From contig CM053326.1 in the NCBI GenBank assembly GCA_028583605.1, positions 21,046,536 to 21,110,535 on the forward strand: a stretch of DNA of 64,000 nt, given 5' to 3'. The notes under the pieces were generated by a model that was not told where the DNA came from, ran no database searches, and was given only the letters and a program-made list of their open reading frames with translations. The translations under genes were made by a program, and so were the position numbers. Of this stretch, positions 12,080 through 23,065 are shown one piece after another (position 1 is the stretch's first letter; each line of letters opens with the position of its first letter). The DNA is from Dastarcus helophoroides. Lineage: Eukaryota; Arthropoda; Insecta; Coleoptera; Bothrideridae.

Positions 12080-13660
12080 AGAAAATTTAAAAAATAATGC
12101 GAGATGTTCAATAAATTTCAAATTTTTGGTAAAGTCTTAATTTTAGAGCCAAATGTTCAAAAAATGTTGAATAAATCAGGAAATTTTGAAAAAACCAAAA
12201 ATTTTAAAAAATCGAAAAATTATCATAAAATGTAAAAACTTTTGAAAAAATCAAAATTTTCAAAAATATTGAAACTTCGGAAAAACTTCGTATTTATTTT
12301 TAAAAAAAGTCAAAATATTAAAACAAAGTCAAAAATGCCAAAAAACTGAAATGTTGCAAAAAAATAAAAATTTCCCTAAAAATTTAGTCTTAAAAATCCA
12401 CGCAATTTAAAAAAATCAAAAAAATTATTGGAATTTTAGAAAAACTTCGTATTTAATTTTTAAAAAAGTCGAAATAATAAAACAGTCAAAAATGTCAAAA
12501 AAGTGAAATCTTGAAAAAAAAAATTTCCCTAAAAATTCAGTCTTAAGAATCCATGCAATTTAAAAATCAAAAATTAAAAAATAAAAAATCGAAAACTTTT
12601 TAAAAAATTGATGAATTTTCAAGAAATGTCAAAATTTTTTTAAAAGCATAATTTTCCAAAAAAGAAAATATTTGACAAAAAAAGAAATTTTAAAGAAAAT
12701 TTTGAGAAATGTCGAAATCCTTAGAAAAGTTAAGATTTTCAAAAAAACCGGTCGAAATTTAAAAATTGAAAATATGGGGTAATTTTCAAAAATATTCGAA
12801 ATTATAAATATGTTCAAAAAATATTTTGAAAAAAGTTTTAGATTTTCGAAAATAACAAAGATTGAAAAAATAGATAAATTTTAAAAAGTAGTCAAAAATT
12901 TTAAGAGGCATTTAAAGAAAAACTTAAAATTTGGAAAATACGTGCAAAAATTTGAAAATAAGTCAAAACCTTAAAAAGTTTCGAAATTTTAACACAGACA
13001 TTTATTTTTTTTAAAGAACGAAGTTTTAAAAAAGTAGCAAATTTCAAAGGTTTGAAAAAATCGAAATTTTTGTAGAAGTCGACATTTTTTTAAAGGCTAA
13101 TCAGGAAATAGAATTTTGAAATACCAAAATTTTCAAAAAAATTCGAAACTTCGAAAATAGTCGGGTATTGAAAAAAACTATCGAAAATTTGACAAAAAAG
13201 TCGAATTTATCAATAAAACTGAGATTTAAAGAAAATCGAATTTTTCGAAAAAATTAAAATTTCAAAATTTTCAAAACAGGTCGAAACTTTTGAAAAGATC
13301 CAACCTTTTAAAAATTAAAGTCAACCATTTAAAATAATACAAATTTTAAATTTTGAAAAACATTGATATTTGAGAAAACATGCAAATTATGGAAAAAGAA
13401 GTCCTAAATCTGGAATAAAATCGTAAAAAAATTTAAACTTATCAAAAAAACTCAACATTTTCAAAAAAATGTAAGGCTTGAAAACTAAAATTTTTATAAA
13501 TAGTTGCACTTTTTGAATTTTAATAAAAAAAAAACCGAAAATTTAAACAGAAGCGAAAGTTTTTTATTAAATGTCGAATTTTGAAAAGTCAAAAGTTCAA
13601 AATTGAAATAAGTAAGAATTTGCTTTAATAAGTAGGAATTTTTAAAAGGAAAATTATGAG
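12080..13660. repeat. A-oriented SatA arm of the hAT-like element
   Basis: The same satellite in the opposite polarity (GTCAAAA/GTCGAAA on the given strand). Two local copies of TTGGAATTTTAGAAAAACTT-type sequence with CTTCGTATTTA (about 12,285 and 12,445) show a ~160-bp internal duplication. A short non-satellite stretch (13,650-13,690) leads into the right terminus. Confidence 0.8.
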
Positions 13661-13689
13661 AGGCATGTCTCGCTGGTTGAGAAGTCCTG

Positions 13690-13823
13690 ATATATGGTAT
13701 TGGATTTATATGACACATCGAATATCGAGTAAATAGACCGATGTATCGAAACATTTCGATATATCTTTTTCGATATATCAATTGAATACAGTATCGACGT
13801 TTTAAAAATTTTGTGCATCCCTA
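13690..13823 (-). repeat. Right terminal region of hAT-like element
   Basis: Rich in TATCGAAACATTTCGATATA-type motifs and ends in GTGCATCCCTA. It is the inverted counterpart of the left terminal region. Confidence 0.7.
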
Positions 13824-13831
13824 ATATTAGG
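13824..13831. other. Right target-site duplication of hAT-like element
   Basis: ATATTAGG directly follows the terminal CCCTA and matches the left flank ATACTAGG at 7 of 8 positions. Confidence 0.75.
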
Positions 13832-16745
13832 TAGTTAAACCAAATTTTTGAACATTTTAACGTTTTTTTGAAATTCTCGCCCTTTTATGAAAAGATCGTT
13901 CACATTTTTTGCAATACTAATATTTTTTTAAAATTGTCACTTTTTTCGAAATTCCACTTTTTCGAAAATTAAAATTTTTAAATTTCTATTTCAGAGTTTT
14001 TACTCGAAATTTTGATTTTTTTTTGAAAATTTCAGCACTGACTAGGTTCTATCTAGGACTTTAAACATTATGGTTTTTCCAAAATCTTGTGTATTTCATA
14101 TTGTGGATTTTTTTAATGTCGTTTTTCTATGCCATTTTTTTTTACTTTGTAAAAATTTCTGATCTTAAGAAGTTTTATATTCTTTAAAATTTTTATTATC
14201 TCAAAATTTTTACATTTTTCGAAGTTTTGACTACATAAAAAATAGTACCTCTGCAATTTGCAACTTTCCGAATATTTTGATTTAGTTTCTAAACTTTCGA
14301 CTTTTTCTAGAAATTTCGAATTTTGTATCAATAAGTAAGTATATCGACATCATTGAAAATTCAATTTTTTTCATAGTTTGGGATTTTTTTAAAGTAATGA
14401 CTTTAAAGGTTTTGACTTTATCGAAAATGAAGACCCAAAAATTTCACTTTTTTCAAAGCTGACATTTGAATAATTAAATTTTTTTAAATATTTTTTAACT
14501 TACACTTTTTAAAAATTTTCGATTTTCTTAATAATCAGCTTTTTTAAAAATCTGACTGTTTAGTCGATTTTAACAATTCAAGTCTTAAGGAAGGTAAAAA
14601 AAGCCTTTAACTGAATATTGAAAAAATTTATAGATTTCTATTATAAGCTAAGAATTTCAAAGGCAATATTGTCCTGGCAAAAGAACATTTTAAAAAGTCG
14701 AAATTTTCAGAAAAAGGTCGAAAACTTCGAGAAAGTGAAAATTCTGAAAATGACACAAAATCAAAATTTTCAAATCCAAGACAACCTTTTAAAAAGGATT
14801 AAATTATAAAAAAACACGATTTTAGAAAGTCAAATTTTTCAAAAAAGTTGAAATTAGAAAAAAAAAATTGAAATTTCGAAAAATAGATCGTAACTTTCAA
14901 AAAAAAAGGTTACAACTTCGAGAGAAAGTCTAAAAATTGAATAATAATTTAAACTTTCAATAAAAGTGGAAATTTTGACAAATATCAATATTTTTAAAGT
15001 TGATATTTTGAAAAAATATAAAAAACTCCAGAAGAGCGAAATTTATAAAAATATATCAAAATTCCAGAAAAAATCAACATTTTGGAAAAAATCAACATTT
15101 TGGAAAAAATCGAAAATTTCGAAAGAAGCCATTAATTTGGAGAAAAACAAAATTCCGAAAAATAATTTAAAATGTCCACAAAAAGTGTAAATATTTTAAT
15201 AAAGAAAAAATCGACATTTTGGAAAAAATCGAAAATTTCAAAGGAAGTCAAAATTATGAGAAAAACACAAAAATTCGAAAACAAAGTTAAAATTGCCACA
15301 ATAAGTGTAAATATTTTAAAAAGGAAAAAGTCGACATTTTGGAAAAAATGGGAAATTTGAAAAAGAGTCCAAATTTTAAGTAAAACACAAAATTCCGAAA
15401 AAAAGTCAAAATGTCCACAATAAGTTCAAATATTTTATTTAAGTCGGAAGTTTTCAAAAAGATAGAATTTTTCAAATGTAAAAATTTTCAAGAATCAAAT
15501 TTTTGAAAAACGGTGAAAATTTTGAAAAGAGTGGAAATTGCGACAAAAATCGAAGTCTTTAAAATAAAGACTTTATAATAAAATCAAAAATTTCACAAGA
15601 CGCCTAATTTTCCCAAAAAGTAAGAATTTTTAGAAAAAACACGAAATTCTGAGCAAAAGCCGAAATTTCCAAAAAAAATCAAAATTCTACCGGTTAAAAA
15701 TTTTAAAAGATTTGATTTTTTTTTAAAGTCAAAATTTTTACAAAAAATAAACTGTCGAAATTTTCGAAAAAAGTAGAATTTTCAAAAAAACTCGAATTTC
15801 ATAAAAATCAAAATTTTCAACACCAAGACGAAATTTTAGAAAAACTTCAAAGTTAAGAAAAAGAAATGCAATTTTTAACGCAGTTTTAAAAAATAAATCG
15901 TAACTTTCAAAAAAAGTTAGAACTTCGAAAGCAGGTCGAAAATTTGATTAATAGTTCACACTCTCAATAAAAATGGAAATTTTGATAAATATTGATATTT
16001 TTAAAATCGATACTTTGAAAAAATATAAAAAATTGCAGAATAGTCGAAATTTACAAAAATATATCAAAATTCCAAGAAAAAAGTCGACATTTTGGAGAAA
16101 ATCGAAAATTTCAAAGAACTCAAGATTTGGAGAAAAACACAAATCTCCGAAAAAAAAGTTAAAGTATCCACAATAAGTGTAAATATTTTAATAGAGTCGA
16201 AAGTTTTCAAAAAATTAGAATTTTTCAGAAGTCAAAATCTTCAAGAATCAAATTTTTGAAAAATAGTCAAAATTTCAAAAAACGTGATAATTCGAAATAT
16301 TTAAAATCGAGACTTTAAAATAAAATCAAAAATTTCATAGGACGCGAAATTTTTCGAAAAAGTAAGAATTTTTAGAAAAATTTGAAATTCTGAGCAGAAA
16401 CCGAAATTTCCAAAAAAAAGTCAAAAACTTGACAAAGTTAAAAAGTTTAAAAAATTCGAATTTTAAAAGATTCGAATTTTTAAAAATTTTTACAAAAAAA
16501 ACATTGTCGAAATTTTCCAAAAAAAAACTACAATTTTCAAGAGTTTTCAAGAAAAGTAAGAGAAAAATTCAACAGTCTGAAAAAGGTTCAAAGATTTTGG
16601 AAAAAAGATTAAATTTTTAGAATATTCGGAAATTTATACAAAAAATGACAATTTCTGGAAAAAAACGGAGTTCCAAATAAAAATCAACATTTGCTAAAAA
16701 AGTCAAAATTTTTAAAACACTAGAAAGATATTTTAAACAGAAGTT
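13832..16745. repeat. Second T-then-A SatA foldback block
   Basis: T-oriented satellite (about 13,840-14,580) switches to A-oriented satellite (about 14,590-16,745). The hAT-like element ends exactly at the left edge of this block, so it probably inserted at or near its margin. No terminal repeats of its own were recognised. Around 15,064-15,117 the 18-bp unit is seen cleanly, AACATTTTGGAAAAAATC repeated in tandem (6 codons, KKSTFW in translation). Confidence 0.75.
14940..16200. repeat. ~1-kb duplication with internal ~120-bp tandem units
   Basis: A stretch from CAATAAAAGTGGAAATTTTG at about 14,957 is repeated from about 15,965 (CAATAAAAATGGAAATTTTG) and stays similar for some 200 bp. Between them, CCACAAAAAGTGTAAATATT at 15,175 recurs at 15,296 and 15,414 (spacing 121 and 118 bp) and again near 16,158. 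Amplification has therefore occurred at two scales. Confidence 0.7.
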
Positions 16746-17975
16746 AAAAAAAGTTAATAAATAAAGTAAAAGGAGAACCAACAATGGGTAAAAACAGGAG
16801 AATCAAAAGACTTCAATGGAAAGCTTCCCAGAGATGTGCACACAAAAGAGAAGCATAAGGATTTTATGTAACAACATATTGTAATGAGAATGGAAGCTTT
16901 AAAGAAACAATCCAAAGGGATTTATTGAAAATTGGAATAATTATGATGGTTTTACGTTACCTTGGAGCTTATTATAATCTGCAATGGAACGCGTTAACCT
17001 CTTGTCTAGACCGTAATATCTCTCTTTAACCTATTAATAACAATCATTATTTTCTAATGTTGCCAGATTAATCTAATCAAATATGAATTATTTAAAGCAT
17101 TGTACTTGTTGACTCATAGGAAAATTAGCGTCTCTCATATAAACTTGCATCACGTATGAATAAATCTGGTGCATATAACCTATTTAATGTGAGTTTAATA
17201 GTCATATAAATTATAGTGATATCATAACGTACAACCTCTTCTATTCCATTTGAAGTTTTTCGAGCTAAATATGGATCGATTGAGATAAATACCAAAGAAT
17301 TACGACCTGGGTATAATTTACTTAATTTAGCACATTAAGCAGCATAATACATGGAGAAGAACAACAATCTAAGACTCTGTTAAATCTGGAATATAATCAT
17401 AAATGTCTCGGAAACTTCAACGGGTGAACAAAGCAATAACCACACCAAACGATCACACTTTCTGCGAAAGCACAAGATGCCTCCTCTACCGGTCACGATA
17501 ACATTCCCTACGCATTTTCCCATCATCCCGTCCGAGCCATCTTCGATGACTCAACGGGAACGTGACACGAAACGAAATCAATTCAAAATTAAGCGTCGCA
17601 GTATCAGATCGGACGGATCACATTCTCAGTAGCAAATTTCGTCGTACGTTAAGTTTTAATTAGGTTTCTCATTAGCCACAGCGAATGCCAAGTTCGTGGC
17701 TCCAATGCGTGTTTTTCGATTTTTACAAATTAACCTCGCGTTTTTTTTAATTAGCTCCGCTAATTGCAATTAAGCCTCGCGGGTCCTGATGAAAATGGAT
17801 CGGACACTCCTTCCCGTTACGCGCTACTGTGGGACCACTTTAATAAAGATGGTTAAATAGATAATAAGGTTTGCTTGAGGTGTGTTGCCAGACCCAATGA
17901 GGCAAATTTCAAAGCAAAATGTTAGAATATTCGGTTTTCGAAAAACACTTTTAATTGAAATTTGGAAAATTAAAA
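16746..17975. other. Unique DNA with homeodomain-like sites at about 17.58-17.83 kb
   Basis: Non-repetitive. A single 33-bp-type minisatellite relic lies near 17,405 (GAAACTTCAACGGGTGAACA). From 17,580 to 17,830 there are clustered TAATTAG, TAATTGCAATTA-like and CTCATTAGCC cores within GC-mixed sequence, reminiscent of insect enhancers. No exon is seen. Confidence 0.45.
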
Positions 17976-18119
17976 TACGAATTGTGTCCTCCTGAAACCA
18001 AGAAAGATTAAAACAACACAACAAAGGTTGCTCTAATGTTGCTAGTTGGTAATTGGGGACAAGATTTGTATTTTAATTTTTGAAGATCATCAAGGACCAG
18101 TTCGTTCACCAAAAAAAAA
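17976..18119. mobile_element. Hairpin element, copy 2 (internally deleted)
   Basis: The left arm (about 17,980-18,038) has GTCCTCCTGAAACCAAGAAA followed by the AACACAACAAAGGTTGCTC core. The right end (18,056-18,119) has GGGGACAAGATTTGTATTTT followed by CAAGGACCAGTTCGTTC and an A-run. The palindrome centre and the inner right arm are missing. Confidence 0.75.
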
Positions 18120-18455
18120 TGAAAGCTGGAAAGTGGAAAAATCGGGAATTTCGAAATTAAAATCGAAATTTTGGGAAATAGTTATTATCGATTTCAATCC
18201 AAAGTCTTTATATTTCAATGTTTTGACTGACTATAAAATTGTAATTTTTCCAAAAATTCTGATTTGTTTTTTTCCAAATTTAAGTTAAGTCCTCAAAATA
18301 AAAAAGATTATATTGACACCCGGATTTTTCAAAAACAGTAAAATTTTTCAAAATATTAGAAATTTACTTTAATTTGCTAAATATTTAGCTCGTTTTAAAT
18401 GTTTGATGTTTTTAATTTTGACTTTTTTCAAAGTTTTAATTTTTTTATAACCATT
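18120..18455. repeat. Mixed-polarity SatA leader
   Basis: Short A-oriented SatA (18,120-18,180) passes into T-oriented sequence just before the 382-bp array. The open frame at 18,046-18,288 spans the hairpin end and satellite and is not taken as a gene. Confidence 0.5.
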
Positions 18456-19990
18456 TTTTGTCAAAAACCAATTTTCTGTATTAAAAGCAATTTTGACTTG
18501 AAAATTTCAAGTTTTGACTTTTATAATTTCTTTTGCCAACGTTTTGATTTTTTTTTTTAAATGTTAACTAAAATCTTCAAAAATGACGACAGTTTTTAAA
18601 AAGTCAAGAGTCTTAGTATAGAATATCTAACATAAATTATTTCAAAAAAAATCGTACTTTTTTGACAAATTTAAGTTTTTAAAATAGTCAAAATTTTTGA
18701 AAAGTCTTATTGTGAAATTTACCAAAAAGTCGAAATTTCGAATAAGTCGAAATTTTGAAAATCGCAATTTAAAAAAATGACATTTTGGAATTAAATGTTC
18801 AAGTTTCAAATTTTCAAAAACGGAAATTTTGAAACCAATTTTTTGTATCAAAACCAATTTTGACTTTTAAATTTCAAGTTTTGATTTTTATAATTTTTTT
18901 TGCCAACGTTTTGAATTTTTTTTAAAAATATGTTTTTCAAAAATCTTAACTAAAATCTTCAAAAATGCCGACAGTTTTTAAAAAATCAAGAGTCTTAGTA
19001 TAGAATATCTAACATAAATTATTTCAAAAAAACTCGTACTTTTTGACAAGTTTAAGTTTTTAAAATAGTCAAAATTTTTGAAAAGTCATATTGTGAAATT
19101 TACCAAAAAGTCGAAATTTCGAATAAGCCGAAATTTTGAAAATCGCAATTTAAAAAAAATGACATTTTAGAATTAAATGTTCAAGTTTCAAATTTTCAAA
19201 AACGGAAATTTTGAAACCAATTTTTTGTATCAAAAACAATTTTGATTTTTATCTTTCAAGTTTTGATTTTAATAATTCTTTTTGCCAACGTTTTGAATTT
19301 TTTTTAAAAATGTATTTTCAAAAATGTTAACTAAAATCTTCAAAAATGACGACAGTTTTTTAAAAATCAAGAGTCTTAGTATAGAATATCTAACATAAAT
19401 TATTTCAAAAAAAAATCGTACTTTTTTGACAAGTTTAAGTTTTTAAAATAGTCAAAATTTTTAAAAAGTCTTATTGTGAAATTTTGCAAAAAGTCGAAAT
19501 TTCGAATAAGTCGAAATTGTGAAAATCGCAATTTAAAAAAAATGACATTTTAGAATTAAATGTTCAAGTTTCAAATTTTCAAAAATGGAAAATTTGAAAC
19601 CAATTTTTTGTATCAAAAACAATTTTGACTTTTATATTTCAAGTTTTAATTTTAATAATTTTCTTTGCCAATTTGCCAACGTTTTGAATTTTTTTTTAAA
19701 ATATGTTTTTCAAAAATTTTAACTCATTTCTTCGAAAATGATGACAGTTTTTAAAAAGTCAGGAGTCTTAGTATAGAATATCTAACATAAATTATTTCAA
19801 AAAAAATCGTACTTTTTTGACAAGTTTAAGTTTTTAAAATAGTCCAAATTTTTGAAAAGTCTTATTCTGAAATTTACCAAAAGGTTGAAATTTCGAATAA
19901 GTCGAAATTTTGAAAATCGCAATTTAAAAAAATGGCATTTTGGAATTAAATGTTCAAGTTTCAAATTTTCAAAAACGGAAATTTCAAAAC
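18455..19990. repeat. Four-copy ~382-bp tandem array
   Basis: The landmark GAGTCTTAGTATAGAATATC occurs at 18,608, 18,990, 19,371 and 19,763 (spacing 382, 381 and 392 bp). Each unit has a T-oriented half (ATTTCAAGTTTTGA, GCCAACGTTTTGA) and an A-oriented half (AAAAAGTCGAAATTTCG, GAAAATCGCAATTTAAA), so a unit has internal inverted character. The third-to-fourth copy spacing is longer because TTGCCAA is duplicated near 19,668-19,680. Confidence 0.9.
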
Positions 19991-22900
19991 CGATCGAAAT
20001 TTTTAAATAAAAGTCAAAGTAAATAAAATAAAGCCGAAGTCAAAACCGAGAAAAAGTTAAGATTTTGGAAAAGGTTGAAATACAAAATTGTAGTTTTTAA
20101 GAAAAGGTTAACATGTTCATAATAAAATTAAACTACTGGAAAAATTCTAAGTTTTGCAAACACAGGGTGAAACCTTAAAATGTCGAACTTAACGAAAAAG
20201 CGAATTCCAATTTTTAAACAACTCAGAATTTAGGAGAAATATCAAATTTTTTAAAAAGATTAAATTTTTAGAAAAAATCCAAATTTCGAAAAAGTCGTTT
20301 CTAAAAAGTCGAATTTTCCAAAAAGTCAAAATTTTAAAAAAATACAAATTTTCAATAAAAGTCGATATTTTTACAAAAAGTTAAACATTTCTAAATAAAA
20401 CCGATAGGATAAAATTTTCAGAAAAAGTCGAAATATTCAGAAAGGTATTGGAAGTTTGCAAATTAGGTCAAATTTCTAAAAAAGTTGAAAGTTTTATGTT
20501 GAAATTTTCAGAAAAATCAAAACTTCGAGAAAAATTTAAAATATTTAAAAAAGTGAATTTTTTAATTAAAACTTTGAAGAAATTCGAAATTTTGAAAAAG
20601 ATCGAAAACTACAAACTAGTTTTCAAGAAAATAACAATCTTGAATGTAAGTTAAAAGTATCAGTAAGTTTTGAAAAAAAGTCGAAATTTTGAACGAAACG
20701 AAATTTTCATAAATCCTACAAAAATTTTGAAAAAATATCGAAATTTTGAAAGAAATTTGGACATTTTAAAATGTCGAAATTTTCAAAAATAATGTCAAAC
20801 GGTCAAAATTTTAGAAAAAAAAGAATTCTTCAAAAAAAAATGAAATTTTCAAAAAAAGTCATAATTTTGAAAGGAGTAGAAATTTTCAATAGCAGTCGGG
20901 ATTTAAAAAAAAACTGAAAGAAAAAGAAAGGTTTCAAAAAAGGATAACATTAGCAAAAAATGGTGGAAATATTTAAAAGGGGTCGAAAATTTTAAATTAT
21001 GAGAATGAAATTTTTAAAACAAAAAGGCAAATACCAGAAAGTCAAAATTTTCAAAAATTTAGAAATTGTCAAAAAAGGTACAAATTTTCAAAAATATAAT
21101 TTTTAAAAACAAAATTTTAAATTTACATAAAAGTTGACATTTTGCGTAAAAGCCGAAATAAGGCATCCTTTTTAAAAAAAGTGATAATATTTATTCCTTG
21201 AGGGGGCTGACGTTTCCAAAAAAAAATGAATTTTTCAGAAGTCAACATTACCAAAACTAAATCAATATTTCTATAAAAAAGCGAAATTTTGAAAAGAAAA
21301 ATTATATTTTCAAGCACAGTTGACATTTTTAAAATAATCTAAGTTTTGAAATTCGAAAATTTGCAAATAATTAAAAATTTTCAGAGATTTTGAAAAACGG
21401 TCGAAATTAAAAAAAACCAGAAATGAGATCCAACTTTTCAAGTCAAAATTGTGAAAAAGGCAAAATGTTTAAAAAACTCACAACTTTAGGAAAAATTTTG
21501 AAAAATGTTCAGAATTAAAAACATTTGGAAAAAAAAATTAAAAACATTTTGAAAGATAATATTTTCAAAAGAAGTCAAAATTTTGAAGAAAATTCAAAAT
21601 TAAAAATTCGTTAAATGTACACAACTTTAGGAAAAATTTTGAAAAATGTTCAGAATTAAAAACATTTTGAAAAAAAAATTAAAAACATTTTGAAAGATAA
21701 TATTTTCAAAAGAAGTCAAAATTTTGAAGAAAATTCAAAATTAAAAATTCGTTAAATGTACAACAAAATCGATAATTCTCAAAAAAATCGGCAATTTCAT
21801 GAAGGTCAAAACTTCGATAAAAGTATAAAAAAACCAAAATTTTCGAAAAAGAAGTCGAAACTGTGATGGTCAAAATTAAAAAAAAGATCAAAATTTTGAC
21901 AAAAGATCAATAGTATCAAAAAAGTGGAAATTTTGAAGCATTAAGTTATAAAAAATTCGAAATTCTGAAAAAATCCAAATATTTAAATAAAAATCGAAAC
22001 ATTTAAATAAAATCTGAAAACTTCGAGGAAAGTCAAAACTGCAAAAAAAGGCAACATTTTCAAAAAAGACGACATTTTTGAATTCCAAATTTTCAAAAAA
22101 TCTCAGAATTTAAAGAAGTCAAATTTACAAAAAAAAAACACTAAATTTTCAAGAAAATACGAAAACCTATTGTCGAAATTTTGACAAAAATCAATATTTT
22201 GGAATATACTGAAAATAATAAAAACTTTGAAAAAAAAATATTTTTTCCAAAAAGTGGAAATTTTGAAGTCTTTACTTTTAAAATCTTGAAGAAAAAATTA
22301 TTATTTTCTAAAAAGTGGAAATTTTGAACTTTTAAAAATTCGAAATTTTGAGAATAGTTGAAAATTTTTGGAAAAGCCGAAAATTTTATAAACAGCCAAA
22401 GCTTTTAGAAAAGTCAAAAGTAAAAAAGTAAATATTTTAAAAAAAGGATCAAAATCTGTAAAAAGTCAAAACTTCAAAGAGAGTAAATTTTCATAAAATC
22501 CTTTTCAAAAATATTGAAAGTTTCATAATAAGTCAAAATTGCAAAAACTAAACAAATATTTTCTTCTATAAAAGGGCGATTTTGAAAAAAATTTAAAAAT
22601 AATTAAACAATTTCGGAAATTTTGAAAAAAGGTCGGAATTTTGAAAAAGATGAAAAATCTGAAATAAGGTTCAACCTGTAAAGTCAAAATTTTGAAAGGG
22701 ACAAAATTTTCAAAAAAAAACTCATAAATTCGAAAAAAATCAAGAAAATTGAAAGGTAACATTTTAATAAACTTTAAATTTTTAACAATAATAAAATAAT
22801 GATAAAAATAGAAATTTCAAAAAAAAGTCGGGAATTTTAAAGTTTTTCAAAAAAATTCAATATTTTTAAAGACGAAATTATCAATAATATCAAAATTAAA

Positions 22901-23065
22901 AAAAAAATTACAACATTGAAATGTACAGAAAATTCAATGTGATATTTTGAGAAAAAGTCAAAATTTAAAAAATTAAAATTTTTAGTCAAAGTTTTGAGAT
23001 AATTTTAACTTTTCAAAATATGTCAATATATTTTGAAAAAAATGGATATTCTGAAGTAGCAAAAT
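19991..23065. repeat. A-oriented SatA block
   Basis: About 3 kb of GTCGAAATTTT-type units in one polarity. Open frames here are repeat translations (Lys/Ile/Asn-rich plus, Phe-rich minus). The block includes a recent 141-bp duplication. Confidence 0.85.
21479..21760. repeat. Near-identical 141-bp tandem duplication
   Basis: CACAACTTTAGGAAAAATTT begins at 21,479 and again at 21,620. The two units are nearly base-for-base identical through ATTCGTTAAATGTAC, much closer than neighbouring SatA units. This marks recent local duplication. Confidence 0.9.

Larger units (their letters stand above)
9932..13823. mobile_element. Non-autonomous hAT-like foldback element carrying satellite
   Basis: The 3,892-bp element is bounded by TAGGGATCTACAC on the left and GTGCATCCCTA on the right (reverse complement TAGGGATGCAC). 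It is flanked by a near-perfect 8-bp duplication (ATACTAGG/ATATTAGG). Both ends carry subterminal TATCGATA/TATATCGA repeats (9,955-10,070 and 13,690-13,800), as in many hAT elements. The interior has no transposase frame. It is SatA in T orientation (about 10,150-12,060) followed by SatA in A orientation (about 12,080-13,640), so the transcript or single strand could fold on itself. Mobilisation would have needed a transposase supplied in trans. Confidence 0.75.
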
